Of a stretch of 64,000 nt of DNA, positions 18,701 through 30,120 are shown piece by piece. The notes under the pieces are model-generated. The model did not search any database. It had not been told where the DNA came from and saw only the letters and a list, made by a program, of their open reading frames with translations. Where the stretch lies: assembly GCF_963678635.1 (NCBI RefSeq), contig NC_087064.1, positions 31,348,369-31,412,368 on the forward strand. Direction: 5' to 3'. This DNA comes from Symsagittifera roscoffensis (taxonomy: Eukaryota > Xenacoelomorpha > Acoela > Convolutidae). The position numbers and the translations under genes are program-made. Positions within the stretch are counted from its first letter, which is position 1, and every line of letters begins with the position of its first letter.

Positions 18701-20609
18701 TTATTGATGAGATTGTGATTTTGAAAAATTTATGAATAGGTTTGAATTCAAAATCTGACATATAAAATTTTTGTTTGTTTTGTTTTTTATCATATTGGTG
18801 AACTTGCTTTATTGAAAAATTGTATATGTTTCCTGATAGTGGTTTCAAGTGTTTTCTTTGTTGGTTATATATTGGATAGAATTTTGAAAAGAATGGTGGT
18901 TGTTTATTTAATCTTTGAAAAAATGTTAGGGATGTGTCTTTTGTTTTTGTATATTTATCTTTGATTAACATTTTACTATTGAAGATGTTGATTGTTGGTA
19001 TATATTTAGAGATAAATGGTATTCCAATGATATTGTGTTTAATATCAGTGATATGGAATATTTGTTTAAATGGTTTGGTTAAAATTTTGTTTTGCTCCAT
19101 TGTTCTTGTGGGGAGAAGAAATAATTGAATTTTTCCGTAGTTTATTAATGTTGATCCTTGTGCTGTTGCTAGTTTGCTGGAGGTTTCAAGAGGTGTTAGC
19201 TTTGGGTGTAAGGTTTTTATTTCATTCCATGTGGGAATGTTTATTATATTTGATTCTGCTCCTGAATCAATTAAAAAATCAATTTCAAGATCTGGTGGTT
19301 GAAATTCTTTGCTTCTTGGACTTTCTAAAAGAAATGGTATTGTCCAAATTTTTTCTTTGGGTTGTTCTTTTTGTATGTTTTGATAGATGTGATTTGTATT
19401 CAAGCATTTTGTTTTTTCGTTCTCATTGGGTTGATTTGTAGTGTTAATTTCATTAGTTTTTTGTGTCGTCGGTGTGGAATGGACGGGTTCAATATAATAA
19501 TTGTGAAGGAGTTCTGATTGATTCTCATATATGTGTGATGAAAAAGGTTGTTCATATATAATAGGTTCATAGTCATTTTCGACTTTTATCATATTGATGG
19601 AGAGAGTGTTTTCTGCATCGCTTTCTGAATCTGATGATCCACAGTTTATTTGATTGAGTTGTAACGTATCAGTTACTGTGTCATCAATACCTGGAGGGTC
19701 TGATGTTGTTTCTGGATTAGATTGTACTTGATTAATATGTCTTTGATGTTTAGGTGTACTACTTCTGTGGCGATTATTAGAATTATTATAGTTATTATTA
19801 TTCCGGTGTGGTGATTGGGAATAATTTCTATAACGATTATTATAACTTGAATGTCGATTTTGTGAATTATTTCGCGATCTGTTTTGGTAATTATTGTTTG
19901 GTCTGTTATGGTTTGATCTATTATATGAGTTATTCCTTGATTGATTGTTCGGGTAATTCTGGTTTCGGTTGTTTGAATAACTTCTATTCCGATTATTGGA
20001 GTAGTTTCTATTCCTATTGTATGATGAATTTCGTGATTGATTGTTTGGGTAGTAATTATTTCTTGATTGGGAATTAGATCTAGAAACAAATCGTTGTGTA
20101 TTTGAATTTGATCTGGAATAGTTATTTCGACTATTTGGTCTACTGTAGTGATTTTGTGATGAATTTTGCGTGTTTCTTCGTTCTGGTGATCTTCCTCTAT
20201 AACTTGAGTTATATGGTGATTGATTTCTTGTATAATTTGTATTGTTCGGGAGTGGTTTTCCTGAACTGTTGTTGCTGTAGACTGTTTTGTTCGGTAGATT
20301 TTGATCTTTTTTCATGTATTGGTAGAATGATTTATTTGGTTCTTTATATTTTTGAGGTTTATTTTGATTGTCTTGCTGTTTTTGTCTACATTCAGAAATA
20401 CTATGTCCGTATCGTCGGCAATAATTACACCATTTTTTGAAAGATGGTTTGCCTTTAAAGTTTGGGTGTTTTTCGTAAATATTGAGTATTTCAGTGATTT
20501 TTTCAACGAGGTCTGTATCTGATTCCTGTATATTGTTTATATTTGTGGAAGCTGTTTCAATTCTGTTAACGTATTGTAATTTCAGATTTTCCGTTTCTTC
20601 GAGTTTCAT
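15795..20609 (-). CDS. pol: Element A pol: linker, protease, RT, RNase H, integrase N-terminal part
   Basis: A 1,604-codon open stretch of the fused gag-pol frame. In order: zinc knuckle CNYCRRYGHSISEC, an Asn/Arg/Ser/Tyr-rich linker, an aspartic protease (FLIDSGAESNIIN), reverse transcriptase (TADMNSAYNQMPL, YLDD), RNase H (MCDASNFGIG, TDHKP), then the integrase HHCC finger and first catalytic Asp (SFDTKG). The domain order PR-RT-RH-IN and the GPY module place it in Ty3/gypsy. It ends early because a 12-bp motif duplicated at 15804-15827 replaced 14 bases just before the second catalytic Asp, giving a -4 frameshift. RT and RNase H look intact, while integrase is disabled. Confidence 0.93.
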   Translation of the reverse strand: MKLEETENLKLQYVNRIETASTNINNIQESDTDLVEKITEILNIYEKHPNFKGKPSFKKWCNYCRRYGHSISECRQKQQDNQNKPQKYKEPNKSFYQYMKKDQNLPNKTVYSNNSSGKPLPNNTNYTRNQSPYNSSYRGRSPERRNTQNSSQNHYSRPNSRNNYSRSNSNTQRFVSRSNSQSRNNYYPNNQSRNSSYNRNRNYSNNRNRSYSNNRNQNYPNNQSRNNSYNRSNHNRPNNNYQNRSRNNSQNRHSSYNNRYRNYSQSPHRNNNNYNNSNNRHRSSTPKHQRHINQVQSNPETTSDPPGIDDTVTDTLQLNQINCGSSDSESDAENTLSINMIKVENDYEPIIYEQPFSSHIYENQSELLHNYYIEPVHSTPTTQKTNEINTTNQPNENEKTKCLNTNHIYQNIQKEQPKEKIWTIPFLLESPRSKEFQPPDLEIDFLIDSGAESNIINIPTWNEIKTLHPKLTPLETSSKLATAQGSTLINYGKIQLFLLPTRTMEQNKILTKPFKQIFHITDIKHNIIGIPFISKYIPTINIFNSKMLIKDKYTKTKDTSLTFFQRLNKQPPFFSKFYPIYNQQRKHLKPLSGNIYNFSIKQVHQYDKKQNKQKFYMSDFEFKPIHKFFKITISSIKYLKNSNSDNISLHVYNNTPYQVTLPLGLLGYCETNATISPIHEKAYRVNNILQLLDICQSTILNEELSINSIISNENRNTDYFTKTPYFKPTYNISNYTESQQKFLTMFNFQHSQITQDEFEKLAKQLIKYSSVYATSKFDVGKISSSLHLPLKPDAVFKKQRASKVPIHLHDKVNRLLDILEQYNIISPVNKEEQPKGNTFINPVIILAKGESLKIVLDARYLNSLIDESKCNWPIEPIQVILTKINGKYFTTADMNSAYNQMPLDEQSRRLTQFVIGNQQYEFNRLFYGISIGPAAFSAFMSKIFRPLILKKNAITYLDDVFMQSQTKEEMFNVLEQYHQILQNENLKAAPDKSHFFLTKVKFLGHNIERKTITPLKSRIDAIQKLQPPTNKKKIQEFLGMLNFLSKYVYKMQLYLRPFYNILRQQNNFEWNTEHQARFEEIKKLLTEQISNTIPDSNQPFYAMCDASNFGIGAALLQSHNSTNKMNLISANSQLFTQAELRLSTLMRECTAIIYTLTEYEFLILGSKHPTVLFTDHKPIIFLFTQKSNPNHRVYRFQLILMKFPNLHIVWTAGKNLALPDTLSRNTPPELLTRKTTVEIPKNIKFYLAENETSPRLECKYAVKTDVEQSQINNLQHFPLYLECQNNHYEVDLLGTSTFKPIPYSQWIKNNTQQKRIKQHPPKKDHFPLIEKENLTDKINLSGPQTNDSKYTINQVFDLHDPLDTIPLSKLEIENIFLPPTETITISTLKQYQNLDPVIRQLKSWHKYKTKPIKADSTILGNKTLLRYFRKFNNTTINENTDLLEYKLNESTVPCLPLSMILIAFNISHTQNIKGHSGSEKTYSNFVQNFYFPNAPIWIKVLCIDCIVCQLNKPYPNQKQIAQKQDFKGQSLYFNHRISFDTKGPISPSSEGNSYIMVIVDAFTHYVALNPVPHCNAYYAYTTLYEHWIAKFGLPTTVQTTVQNS

Positions 20610-20645
20610 TGTGATTTCTGCTTGTTCTAGTTTGTCTACTAGTTT

Positions 20646-22954
20646 TCAAAAATCTAAATCGGGTTCTCGAATTGACGAAGGATGGGATGCTCTCTTTTTT
20701 ATTGCTATTTTCCTTAATTGTGGTGTTAAGGTCATCATTAAGATTTCTGTCATCTTTGTGTTTTTATAGTCATGTGTATTTAATGAATATGCTTTTCGAA
20801 CTAGTGTTTCGATTTGTACTGCTAATTGCTTGATGGTTTCGTTTGGTAATCTGCGAATTTCATTACATAAAACTCTTTGTTGTTGTTTGTTTCTTTCGGA
20901 GTCAAACATTTTTGAAAATTCTTGTGTAAACCTTTTCCAATTTGATTTTATTTCTATAGGCAATACTGAAAACCATTTTTGGGCTGCGCCATCTAGAGTT
21001 GTTTGTATTAACGCTGTGCGTCGATGTATCCAGTTTTGATGTAGTGGCGTATTAATTGGTTCAGGTCCTATATTTAAAATCAAATTTGCTGTGACTGCAT
21101 TTAAATAGTCTTCTACAGAATATTCAGGGTCTGTTCCTGTGAATACCATTAAAAGTTTATTTGATGTTATTGATGATCCACCCATAAGGTATGGATTCAT
21201 CGTCATTTGTAATGATTCTGCTGCATTTGGCATTTGAGAAAAATTTGAAAGTTGATTTCTTGTTATTTCGTGTTGTTGAAGATAATATGGGAGTGGTATT
21301 TCATTTTGCATTTGTGCTGGTTGGTACGAGTCTGCAATCATTGGGTTTTGTTGCTGAATTGGTTGAAAAGATTGTGTATTAATTGGGTTTTGTTGTTGAA
21401 TTGGTTGTTGGTTTTGTGTATCTATTGGTTGTGGAGAAAAAATTCTATTATATTGTCCACGATATTCTATTGTCCACGATATTCTTGATTATAGGGTGTA
21501 AATATATCTGGTTGTAAGAAATCATCATCTGAGGATAAGTAATCCATTTGATAAGATGTTTGTTTTTTATTTTTATTTTGTTGAAAAAATGGATAGTTTT
21601 CACTACGATCCTGTGGAGGATGTAAATTTGTTTGGAAATTTACTGAATTAGGTGGTGCCATTGGGTTATCCCAGTTTCGAGATCTTGTATAATTACTAAA
21701 ATTTTTTCGTGGTTGATAATTTGTTTTTGATGGATGTGTGTAATTATAATTATGGTCTGCAAAGTTGTTTCTAGTGAACGTTTTGCGTGTTTTTGGCGGT
21801 ATTGTCATGGGTCTGTATGTTTGGTAATCCATGTGTGAATATTTTGGGGCAACCGAAGGTTTAACGGTTGATTGTAATGTTACCTGTGTTTGTGAAGGAT
21901 TTGTATTTCTTGGTGTTGTTAAGTTTGGACGTATTGGTGAAATACTTTGTTGTGTAGTTGTTGTGTGTACGATTTCTTCATTTATGAAGTGTGATGGTGT
22001 CTGGATATCTTGTTGAGTAAGATTCCTAGTTCCATTGAGGTTTTCATTGTGTATGACTGTAGAGTTTAAACTATTATTTTGCATATCGGGTAAAAATGTA
22101 TTATAGTTTAATGGTGTTGCATCAATGGTTAATGGTATTACTCGTACATAATCTCTTACATAAGATATCGTACTTATTGCTTGACTTGAGATTGATTGTG
22201 GGAAGTTTATGGATGCGGGATGAGACCATTCGGGGTCCCAAACATAGTCTGATTGTTCTGTGATGGCAGTATCATCGTTTGAGTTTTGGGGTCTAAAATT
22301 TTTTCTTGCCTGTGAAATTAAATCAATATTATGTGTGAAATAATCTATTATGAACCATGCCAAGATTTTTTGTAAGTCGTGTTTTGTATGTTGTGAAACT
22401 TCATCTTTCGTGAAATTTTCTTTAATTATATTTAGAAAACTAGAGAGTAGTGTGATTTCATGACGTACTCTTATATGTTTAGATGTTTCTGTCGGTGAGA
22501 CATTTGGTATCTGGATTTCGTTTTCTAATATCGAGATATAGCTATATATTATCGCAAAAACTTCATTGGTGAATATGGAGTTTGCTCTTTGTGAGTTATG
22601 ATATTGGATGCTTTTTATATATTCTGAGAATACTTTTGAGAATTCTAAATCAAGGTCGTCTGTTTGAATTATATATTTACTGTGATTCTGGTTTGGTGAG
22701 CTGAATTCTATGGAGTAGATTCCGTATTGTTGTGTTAGGTTACATATATCTTTTAGATAGTGATCGATAATTTGTCTTTTGATTTTTACATCTGGGAACT
22801 CTGTTTTACATGGACTGATTCCGGGTTCAAACAAATTTAAGAGTAAATTTTTGCAGAATATATGCTGTCCTCTATCAGTGGTTGCATCTACGATAAAGGG
22901 GAAAATATCATCATCATCTGGACTTTCTTCACCTGGGGTGTGCGTTGAGCTCAT
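20646..22954 (-). pseudogene. gag: Element A gag (frameshift and nonsense)
   Basis: Begins MSSTHTPGEESPDDDD. About 770 codons of capsid-like sequence follow, including the WFSVLPIEIKSNWKRFTQEF stretch and the LKLQ-rich helical part typical of Ty3/gypsy capsid C-termini. A 17-bp tandem duplication (plus-strand 21452-21485) shifts the frame, and a CGA to TGA change at 20648-20646 stops it before the zinc knuckle. In the family, gag is fused in frame to pol. The start overlaps the basic ORF by 26 bases. Confidence 0.9.
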
Positions 22955-23396
22955 TTTTTCGTTCGATGACTGTTAATATGTAATTATCAATGTGTCTAAT
23001 TGGTTGATTCCAATTGTATAAATGTACTGGTTTGTGTTTATACTGCTTTTTTATTCTTCTTTTTCCTCTTTTTGATGAATTTGAAGTTGTTTCTGAGTCA
23101 GAGAAATATAATTGATCGTAAATTGGGCAATTTTTATCTATTGATTCTTTTAGTATATAAAGTTCGTCTAAACTGTTGGTTTCTGATTCTGAAAATGCGT
23201 TTCTATTTTTTGAAAATCTTTTTCGTGTTATTTGTCTTTGTTTAGTTATTATTTTTCTCTTTAATGTTTGTCGTTTTGTTCTAATGTATCCAACTATTTG
23301 TGTATGAGGTGTGATTACAAGGTCGTATTTTTTATTATCTATTTCACAATTGTGTAAAACGATTGTTTGTTTATTTCCTAGGTTTTTAAATGACAT
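22929..23396 (-). CDS. Element A basic 155-aa ORF overlapping the gag start
   Basis: Intact. Residues ~40-65 are strongly basic (RTKRQTLKRKIITKQRQITR), followed by an acidic/Ser region (FSESETNSLDEL, YFSDSETTSNSS) and a second basic patch (KRGKRRIKKQYKHK). Such Arg/Lys motifs suggest RNA binding or nuclear localisation, comparable in style to regulatory proteins of complex retroviruses; no homology is claimed. It overlaps gag by 26 bases out of frame, and a donor-like CAG|GTGAAG lies three bases before its stop, so it may continue into a downstream exon. Conserved in Element C with few changes. Confidence 0.8.
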   Translation of the reverse strand: MSFKNLGNKQTIVLHNCEIDNKKYDLVITPHTQIVGYIRTKRQTLKRKIITKQRQITRKRFSKNRNAFSESETNSLDELYILKESIDKNCPIYDQLYFSDSETTSNSSKRGKRRIKKQYKHKPVHLYNWNQPIRHIDNYILTVIERKNELNAHPR

Positions 23397-24323
23397 AAGG
23401 TTTAGGATGACGGATGCAAAAGGTTGTTAAATGATTTCTATTTGCTTAAACTGTTAGTCCTTACGATTTGTTTGTTAGCTTAACCTGGGTCTATTTGTTC
23501 AGGGTTGGGGAGAAAAGTATATCGATTCCGAAGAATGATTTTATACTTTCTCGTGGATAGTATAAGCTAAGGTGTTAACTTACTTAATCTTACTTAAGGG
23601 TAGTGATTGTGTTCAGGGTTGGAGAATAGTAAATCGATCCACAAGGTTCAGGTATAATTAGAACGCGAGTAGTTCGTTAGATACTATTTTAAACTTACTA
23701 AGTTTAAGATTTATCCTGGGTCTGGTAAGAGGGGGGATCAAGTGAAGGATGAATAACCGAAGTTCTTCACTGTTTATCCTAATTTGAATGATTAGTTTTG
23801 TTCAAAAATTTCTATTAGTCCTGGGTTTTTAGAAAGGGTTGGATAGTGAATCGACGTTTGAGGTCGTTAGACACTAGTTAAGTGGGTGGGGGAGAACAAA
23901 GTTGTTCTTTTTGATCCAAGGATAGGCCTTGATGATCAAGTTTTAAATTTAATTAAATAGAAAATTATTTAAGATCCAAGGATAAGCCTTGATGATCTGA
24001 TTTTAAAATTAAGTGAATTTAAGTTTAAAATATTTTAAATTTGTGTAAAGAATAGATTTAGTATTTTTATGATATTAGTGAGCTTATGAATGCTGTTATG
24101 TTTAGGCGATGAAGCTGGAACAACAGGATGATTTATAATTACTAACCGTTTATTGTCATGCTACTAATTTTTATTTTGATTTTTCAATAAATATTTTTCA
24201 AACATGTTTTGTATATTACTGCAGAATTTAGGAAAACGATCTGAGATCTTTTTATCAATCGTTATTGTATATTAATAATTTTGTTTAGCGCCTGAAATGA
24301 TTTTGAAGATTGACTTCAAAATT
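23397..24323 (-). other. Element A non-coding leader with hairpin repeats
   Basis: Holds two copies of the GATCATCAAGG...CCTTGGATC hairpin motif (near 23910-23935 and 23970-23997) and both conserved GTAAGT donor-like sites. Nothing coding is conserved here. Confidence 0.6.
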
Positions 24324-24557
24324 TTATGTTTGCAAATGAAAATCTAAATGCATTGCTATTAGTATTCTAAATACAAAAGTTTGTTCTGGCTTTTGCCGAA
24401 CTATCATATAACTATATGGTAAGTTTCTGCTTTGTCGTATGTCGTCTCTGGTTCGAGGTCTTCTTCCAATTCCGGGTAGTTCTGTTATCGTTCGGAATAT
24501 TGGCTCTGATCTATTGAGTCGTAGAGACATTTCGATTAAATTATTGTCGTATAACAT
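24324..24557 (-). CDS. Element A leader ORF, 77 aa
   Basis: MLYDNNLIEMSLRLNRSEPI begins a small Arg-rich protein ending LDFHLQT. Element C encodes the same length with four substitutions, mostly conservative, and Element 1 has a broken version. It lies between the primer-binding site and gag, where coding sequence is unusual. It may be an upstream ORF that controls translation or a short first exon. No known domain. Confidence 0.6.
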   Translation of the reverse strand: MLYDNNLIEMSLRLNRSEPIFRTITELPGIGRRPRTRDDIRQSRNLPYSYMIVRQKPEQTFVFRILIAMHLDFHLQT

Positions 24558-24619
24558 TTTGTAAATGTTTTGTCTAAATTCTAATCTATTATTGGTTAAT
24601 TCTAAGCTATTAAGGTCTT

Positions 24620-24642
24620 GTTCGAGACTTATGGTCGCACCA
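24620..24642 (-). promoter_or_regulatory. Element A primer-binding site
   Basis: TGGTGCGACCATAAGTC begins two bases after the LTR on the minus strand. Its complement ends in CCA and includes GTTCGAGAC, like a tRNA T-arm, although one base short of canonical spacing. The primer tRNA is not assigned. Confidence 0.65.
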
Positions 24643-24644
24643 GA

Positions 24645-25054
24645 TGAGTTAGGACCGATGGGTATAACTCATAGAGTAATTTCGGATAGGGTACACCGTC
24701 TGCTCGTCACGCTATCTTATTTTCGGCCGGATAGGTTCGTGCAACTTCTTAGTCTAATACCGATCCTAATCTTACTCTTATACTGTCTAGTCTCAGGTTG
24801 TTTAACTAGTCTCTGCTAGGCTCAATAGATCTAGGGTATACTGGTTTATTGCGGCTGCTGAAGTACTCGGGAGAGTTCAACTAATTTCTAAGTTAAATTC
24901 AAATCTCTCTGGTGCTGAAATTACAAGTAATTTCAGCACTTACAAATAAGTGGATTGTTAGTTAGATGGATCATGATTGGTTAATATGAAATACTTTACA
25001 TTGGTAAAATATCTAATTTATCCAATCATAAAATGTAGTTTAGATCAGGTTCCA
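24645..25054 (-). repeat. Element A 5' LTR
   Basis: 410 bp, TGGAACC at 25054 to AACTCA at 24645. It differs from the 3' LTR at three bases. The palindrome is at 24912-24939 and AATAAA at 24850-24845. Confidence 0.95.
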
Positions 25055-28000
25055 CTATCCTGAATCTAAACATTGATACAGAAGTAGCACACCAAAATAT
25101 CAAAGACACACTAATCAAGTGCAGACAAATGAAGAAACAACTTCAGACCCCCCAGGTAGTGATGACACAGGAAGTAACGAATTACAACTAAATCATAATT
25201 GTGAATCATCACATACAGAAAGTCATACAGATAATACCATCTCTGTAAATATAATAACAGTCGAAAACGACTATGAACCTATCATATATGAACAACCTTT
25301 TGCTTCACATATATATATGAAAATCAACTGGAACTCCTTCACAATTACTATAATGAACCCATTGATAATACACAAACTACACAAGAAGTAAACGGAATTA
25401 ACACGGTAATCAAACCCGATAAAAAAGACGAAACACAATGCTCAAACACAAAACATATTTATCAAAATATACAAAAAGAGCAACCAAGAGAAAAAATTTG
25501 GACAATTCGATTTCTCTTAGAAAGCCCAAGAAACAAAAAATTTCAACCACCAGATCTTGAAACTAATTTTTTAATTGACTCAGGAGCAGAATCAAGTATA
25601 ATTAATATTTCCACATGGAATGAAATCAAAACTTTGCATCCAAGCTTAACAGCTCTTGAAACCTCTAGTAAATTAGCAACAGCACAAGGATCAACATTAG
25701 TAAATTATGGAAAAATCCAACTATTTCTTCTTCCCACAAGAACAATGGAACAAAACAAAATTTTGAACAAACCATTTAAACAAATATTTCTTATTACTGA
25801 TATTAAACACAATATCATTGTCATACCATTTACATCTAAATCAATATCAACAATAAACATCTTAAATAGTAAGATCCATATCAAAGATAAATACACAAAA
25901 ACAAAAAATACAGCCCTAACATTCTTCTAAAGATTAAACAAACAACCACCAATTTTTTCAAAATTTTACCCCATTTACAATCAACAACGAAAACACGTGA
26001 AACCACTATCAGGAAAAATATATTATTTTTCAATAAAACAATTTCACCAGTATAAAAAAAGTCAAAATAAACAACAACTTTTCATGGCAGACTTCGAATT
26101 TAAACCTATCCACAATTTTTTCAAAATTACAATCTCATCCATAAAATATTCAAAAAACACGAATTCCGACGTTATTTCATTACACGTGTATAAAAACACA
26201 CCATATCAAGTAACATTACCCTAAGAACTTTTAGGATATTGTGAGACAAATGCTACAATTTCACCTATAAATGAAGTAGCCTACCGCGTTAATAATATAC
26301 TCCAATTATTAGATATTTGCCAATCAACAATTCTTGACGAAGAATTATCCATAAATAATATAACAAGTAATGAAAACAAAACACAGATTAGTTCACAAAA
26401 ACACCATATTTTAAACCAAAATTCAACATAACAAATTACACAAAAGAACAACAAAAATTTTTAACAATGTGTAATTTTGAACATTCACAAATTACACAAA
26501 TTGAATTTGATAAATTAGCAAAACAACTGTTAAAATATTCAGTAGTCTACGCAACATCAAAATTTGACGTTGGGAAAATTAGTTCATCACTACACCTCCC
26601 GTTAAAACCCGACGCAGTTTTCAAAAAACAAAGAGCCAGTAAAGTACCGATTCACTTACATGACAAGGTAAACAGATTACTTGACATTTTAGAACAATAC
26701 GAAATTATCTCACCAGTAAATAAAGAAGAACAACCAAAAGGTAACACTTTTATCAACCCTGCTATCGTTGTAGCAAAAGGTGAGTTCACTAAAAATAGTT
26801 CTAGACGCTAGATACCGCAATTCACTAATTGACGAATCAAAATGCAATTGGCCTATTGAACCCATACAAGTTATCTCAACAAAGATAAATGGTAAATATT
26901 TCACAACCGCAGATATGAATAGTGCTTATAATCAAATGCCACTAGATGAACAATCACGACGTTTGACACAATTTGTTATTGGAAATCAACAGAATGAATT
27001 TAATCGCTTATTCTATGGAATATCCATAGGACCAAACGCTTTTTCAGCTTTTATGAGTAAAAATTTTAGATCACTAATACTCAAGAAAATTGCAATCACA
27101 TACTTAGATGATGTTTTTATGCAATGACAAAGTAAAAGAAGAAATGTTTACAGTTTTAGAACTGTATCATAAAATACTTCAGAACGAAAATCTGAAGGCA
27201 GCTCCCGATAAATCACACTTCTTTCTAATACGCGTTTAATTTTTAGGACATAGTATAGAACGAGAAACTATCACTCCATTAAAATCACGCATTGATGCCA
27301 TTCAAAAACTTCAGCCACCTACAAATAAAAAGAAAATCTAAGAATTCCTTGGAATGTTAAATTTCTTAAGTGAATATGTTCACAAAATGCAATTGTACTT
27401 AAGACTCTTCTATAATATCCTCAGACAACAAAATAAATTTGAATGGACTACTGAACATCAAACACGATTTGAAGAAATTAAAACACTTTTAACTGAACAA
27501 ATTTCAAACACAATTCCAGATCCAAATCAACCATTCTATGCAATGTGCGATGCTTCAAATTTTGGCATCGGCGCAGCATTGCTACAATCACATAGTGGAA
27601 CAAATAAAATGAACCTTATATCAGCAAATTCACGATTATTCACTCAAGCAAAGCTACGACTCTCAACTCTAATGAGAGAATGTACAGCTATAATTTATAC
27701 ACTTACAGAATATGAATTTCTGATACTTGGATCAAAACACCCAACAGTTCTATTCACAGATCACAAACCAATTATATTTCTATTTACACAAAAGTCAAAT
27801 CCAAATCATAGAATTGATAGATTTCAACTAATTCTACAGAAATTTCCAAACCTACATGTAGTTTGGACAGCAGGAAAAAACCTTCCGTTACCAGATACAT
27901 TAAGTCGAAATACGCCACCTCAATTACTCACAAGAAAAACTACAGTTGAAATACCACAAAATTTTTAATTTTATTTCGCAAAAGATGAAACATCACCCCG

Positions 28001-30120
28001 ACTAGAATGTAAATATGCAGTAAAAATTGATATTGATCAATCACAGATAAATAAACTACAACGTTTTCCACTCTACTTAGATTGCCAGAATAATCACTAC
28101 GAAGTTGATTTACTAGGCACATCAACTTTTAAACCAATTCCATACTCACAATGGATAAAAAATAACACTCAATAAAAAATAATAAAACAACACTCGCATA
28201 AAAAAAGATTTTTTTCCATAAATTGAAAAGAAAATTTAACCAATAAAATAAATTTATCAGGACCGCAAACAAACGATTTAAAATACACAATAAATCAAGT
28301 TTTTGACCTCCATGACCCACTTGACACAATTCCCCTATCAAAACTAGAAATTGACAATATTTTTCTCCCCCAACAGATAAAATTACACTTGAACTTTTAA
28401 AACAATCTCAAAATCTCGACCAAGTAATTAGACAACTAAAATCATGGCACAAACACAAAACTAAGCCCGTAAAAGCAAATATCACAATTTTAGGAAATAA
28501 AACACTCCTCCGATGTTTCCAAAAATTCAATAACACAACAATTAATGAAAATACAGATCTTTTAGAATATCAATTAAATGATTCCAAAGTTCCCTGCCTT
28601 CCTTTAAGTATGATATTATTAGCTTTTAACATCTCACATACACAAAATACTAAAGGACACTCCGGATCAGAAAAAACATACTCAAACTTTACACAAAATT
28701 TTTATTTCCCAAATGCACCAGTTTGGATAAAAGTATTATGCAATGATTGTATAATATGTCAATTGAACAAGCCTTATCCAAATCAAAAACAAATAGCACA
28801 AAAACAAAATTTTAAAGGACAAAGTTTATATTTTAACCATCGCATTTCATTCGATACAAAAGGACCAATTTCACCATCTTCTGAAGGAAACTCCTACATT
28901 ATGGTCATTGTTGACGCATTCACACATTATGTAGCACTCAACCCAGTACCACATTGTAATGCTTATTATGCTTACACGACGCTTTATGGACATTGGATAG
29001 CTAAATTTGGATAACCGAAATCTTAGTTACAGACAGCGGTACAGAATTCATAAATAATGAAATCATCACACTATGCCACTTATATAACATCAAACATAAA
29101 CCACGTACATCTCATGCACCTTGGACAAACGGTTTAGTCGAAGGTATGAACCGTTCACTACAAGAATATCTCGGATGTATCATAAATGGAAATGATACAA
29201 AATACATAGAATGGTCAGCTGATGTAAACTTATTTCCCTTAGCATACAATTCACAAATCACGACAACTTTAGGAATGTCACCATACAAAATGGTTTTTAA
29301 TCAAAAGCCACGTAAACCAATTATGTTTACAGCAAATTCCCATAAAAATGCACAAGGTTATTGCCAACCAAATAAAGACTCAATTTGTTATAACCTACCT
29401 TTACACACACATGATGAAGATCATTTTTATCACCCACAAATTCTTAAATTAGCCTCCGGCACACACACAGAGTGGATTTTAAATAGAGATAAAAAACAAT
29501 GAAATTTACCAAAAAGTAACAAAAAAATTGTTACAAAGGCAAAACATTAACCATCAATTTATTTCACGCTTTAAACCAGCCACAGATTTAAAAATTGGAA
29601 AATTTGTCTTAATACCTAACTTTAATACGCAAAAAGGAATCTCTAAAAAATTACAACCTCTTCGAAAAGGACCATACCAAATAATTGCCAAACCCACTGA
29701 CGTGACGTATAGACTTACAGATTCAACTAAAAAAGAAATTGTTCAACATCGTAACAATCTATTGCCCTACCACCCAAAAGAATACGCACTACGCGAATTA
29801 ACCCAATTATATTCTTTCACAAGTTTAAAAGTTATTCAAAATCACCCAGATACAGAAAAAGAAATTGATGAACAACACAACATTCATCAAGAAAATCAAA
29901 CACAAATCAAAGCTAAAAACAATCAAAAAATATCAGACCCAAAAATACCTCAAAAAGAAAGAAAGAACAGGAAAATGATAGATAAAATTTAACCACAAGA
30001 ACAACTAGAAAAATCAGAACATAGAAAATCATCACGACTTAGAAATCAACCACGAAAAAACTACAAAACATTCATTCCACAATTTAAAATATTACAGAAA
30101 GTTGATTTTAAAAATTTAAA
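25055..30120 (+). pseudogene. pol: Element 1 gag-pol, 3' part (protease to integrase)
   Basis: Resumes the linker cut at 6173. Protease (NFLIDSGAESSIIN) is near 25566-25610, RT at 26467-27230 with YLDDVFMQ followed by a TGA, RNase H near 27540-27970, the integrase zinc finger and core at 28610-29502, and the C-terminal GPY module near 29650-29700. At least ten stops or frameshifts interrupt it, for example after ALTFF (25928), at the LP* codon (26222), and a small deletion after HWIAKFG (29013). The catalytic VTDNG reads VTDSG here. Residue differences from A and C are spread throughout, which indicates an older copy. Confidence 0.9.

Larger units (their letters stand above)
6174..25054 (-). 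mobile_element. Element A: young 18.9-kb retrovirus-like Ty3/gypsy copy
   Basis: Complete from LTR to LTR (6174-6583 and 24645-25054, 410 bp each, three differences, about 0.7%). It is inserted antisense into the linker of Element 1 gag-pol; flanking tetramers are CTGT (6170-6173) and CTAT (25055-25058), and Element C has CTAT at that site, so a 4-bp duplication with one later change fits. Gene order on the minus strand: leader ORF, basic ORF, gag-pol, 50-codon frame, two small membrane proteins, 377-codon frame, env, 602-aa ORF, 1.6-kb 3' UTR. Frame lesions in gag, integrase and env mean this copy cannot move by itself. Confidence 0.95.
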
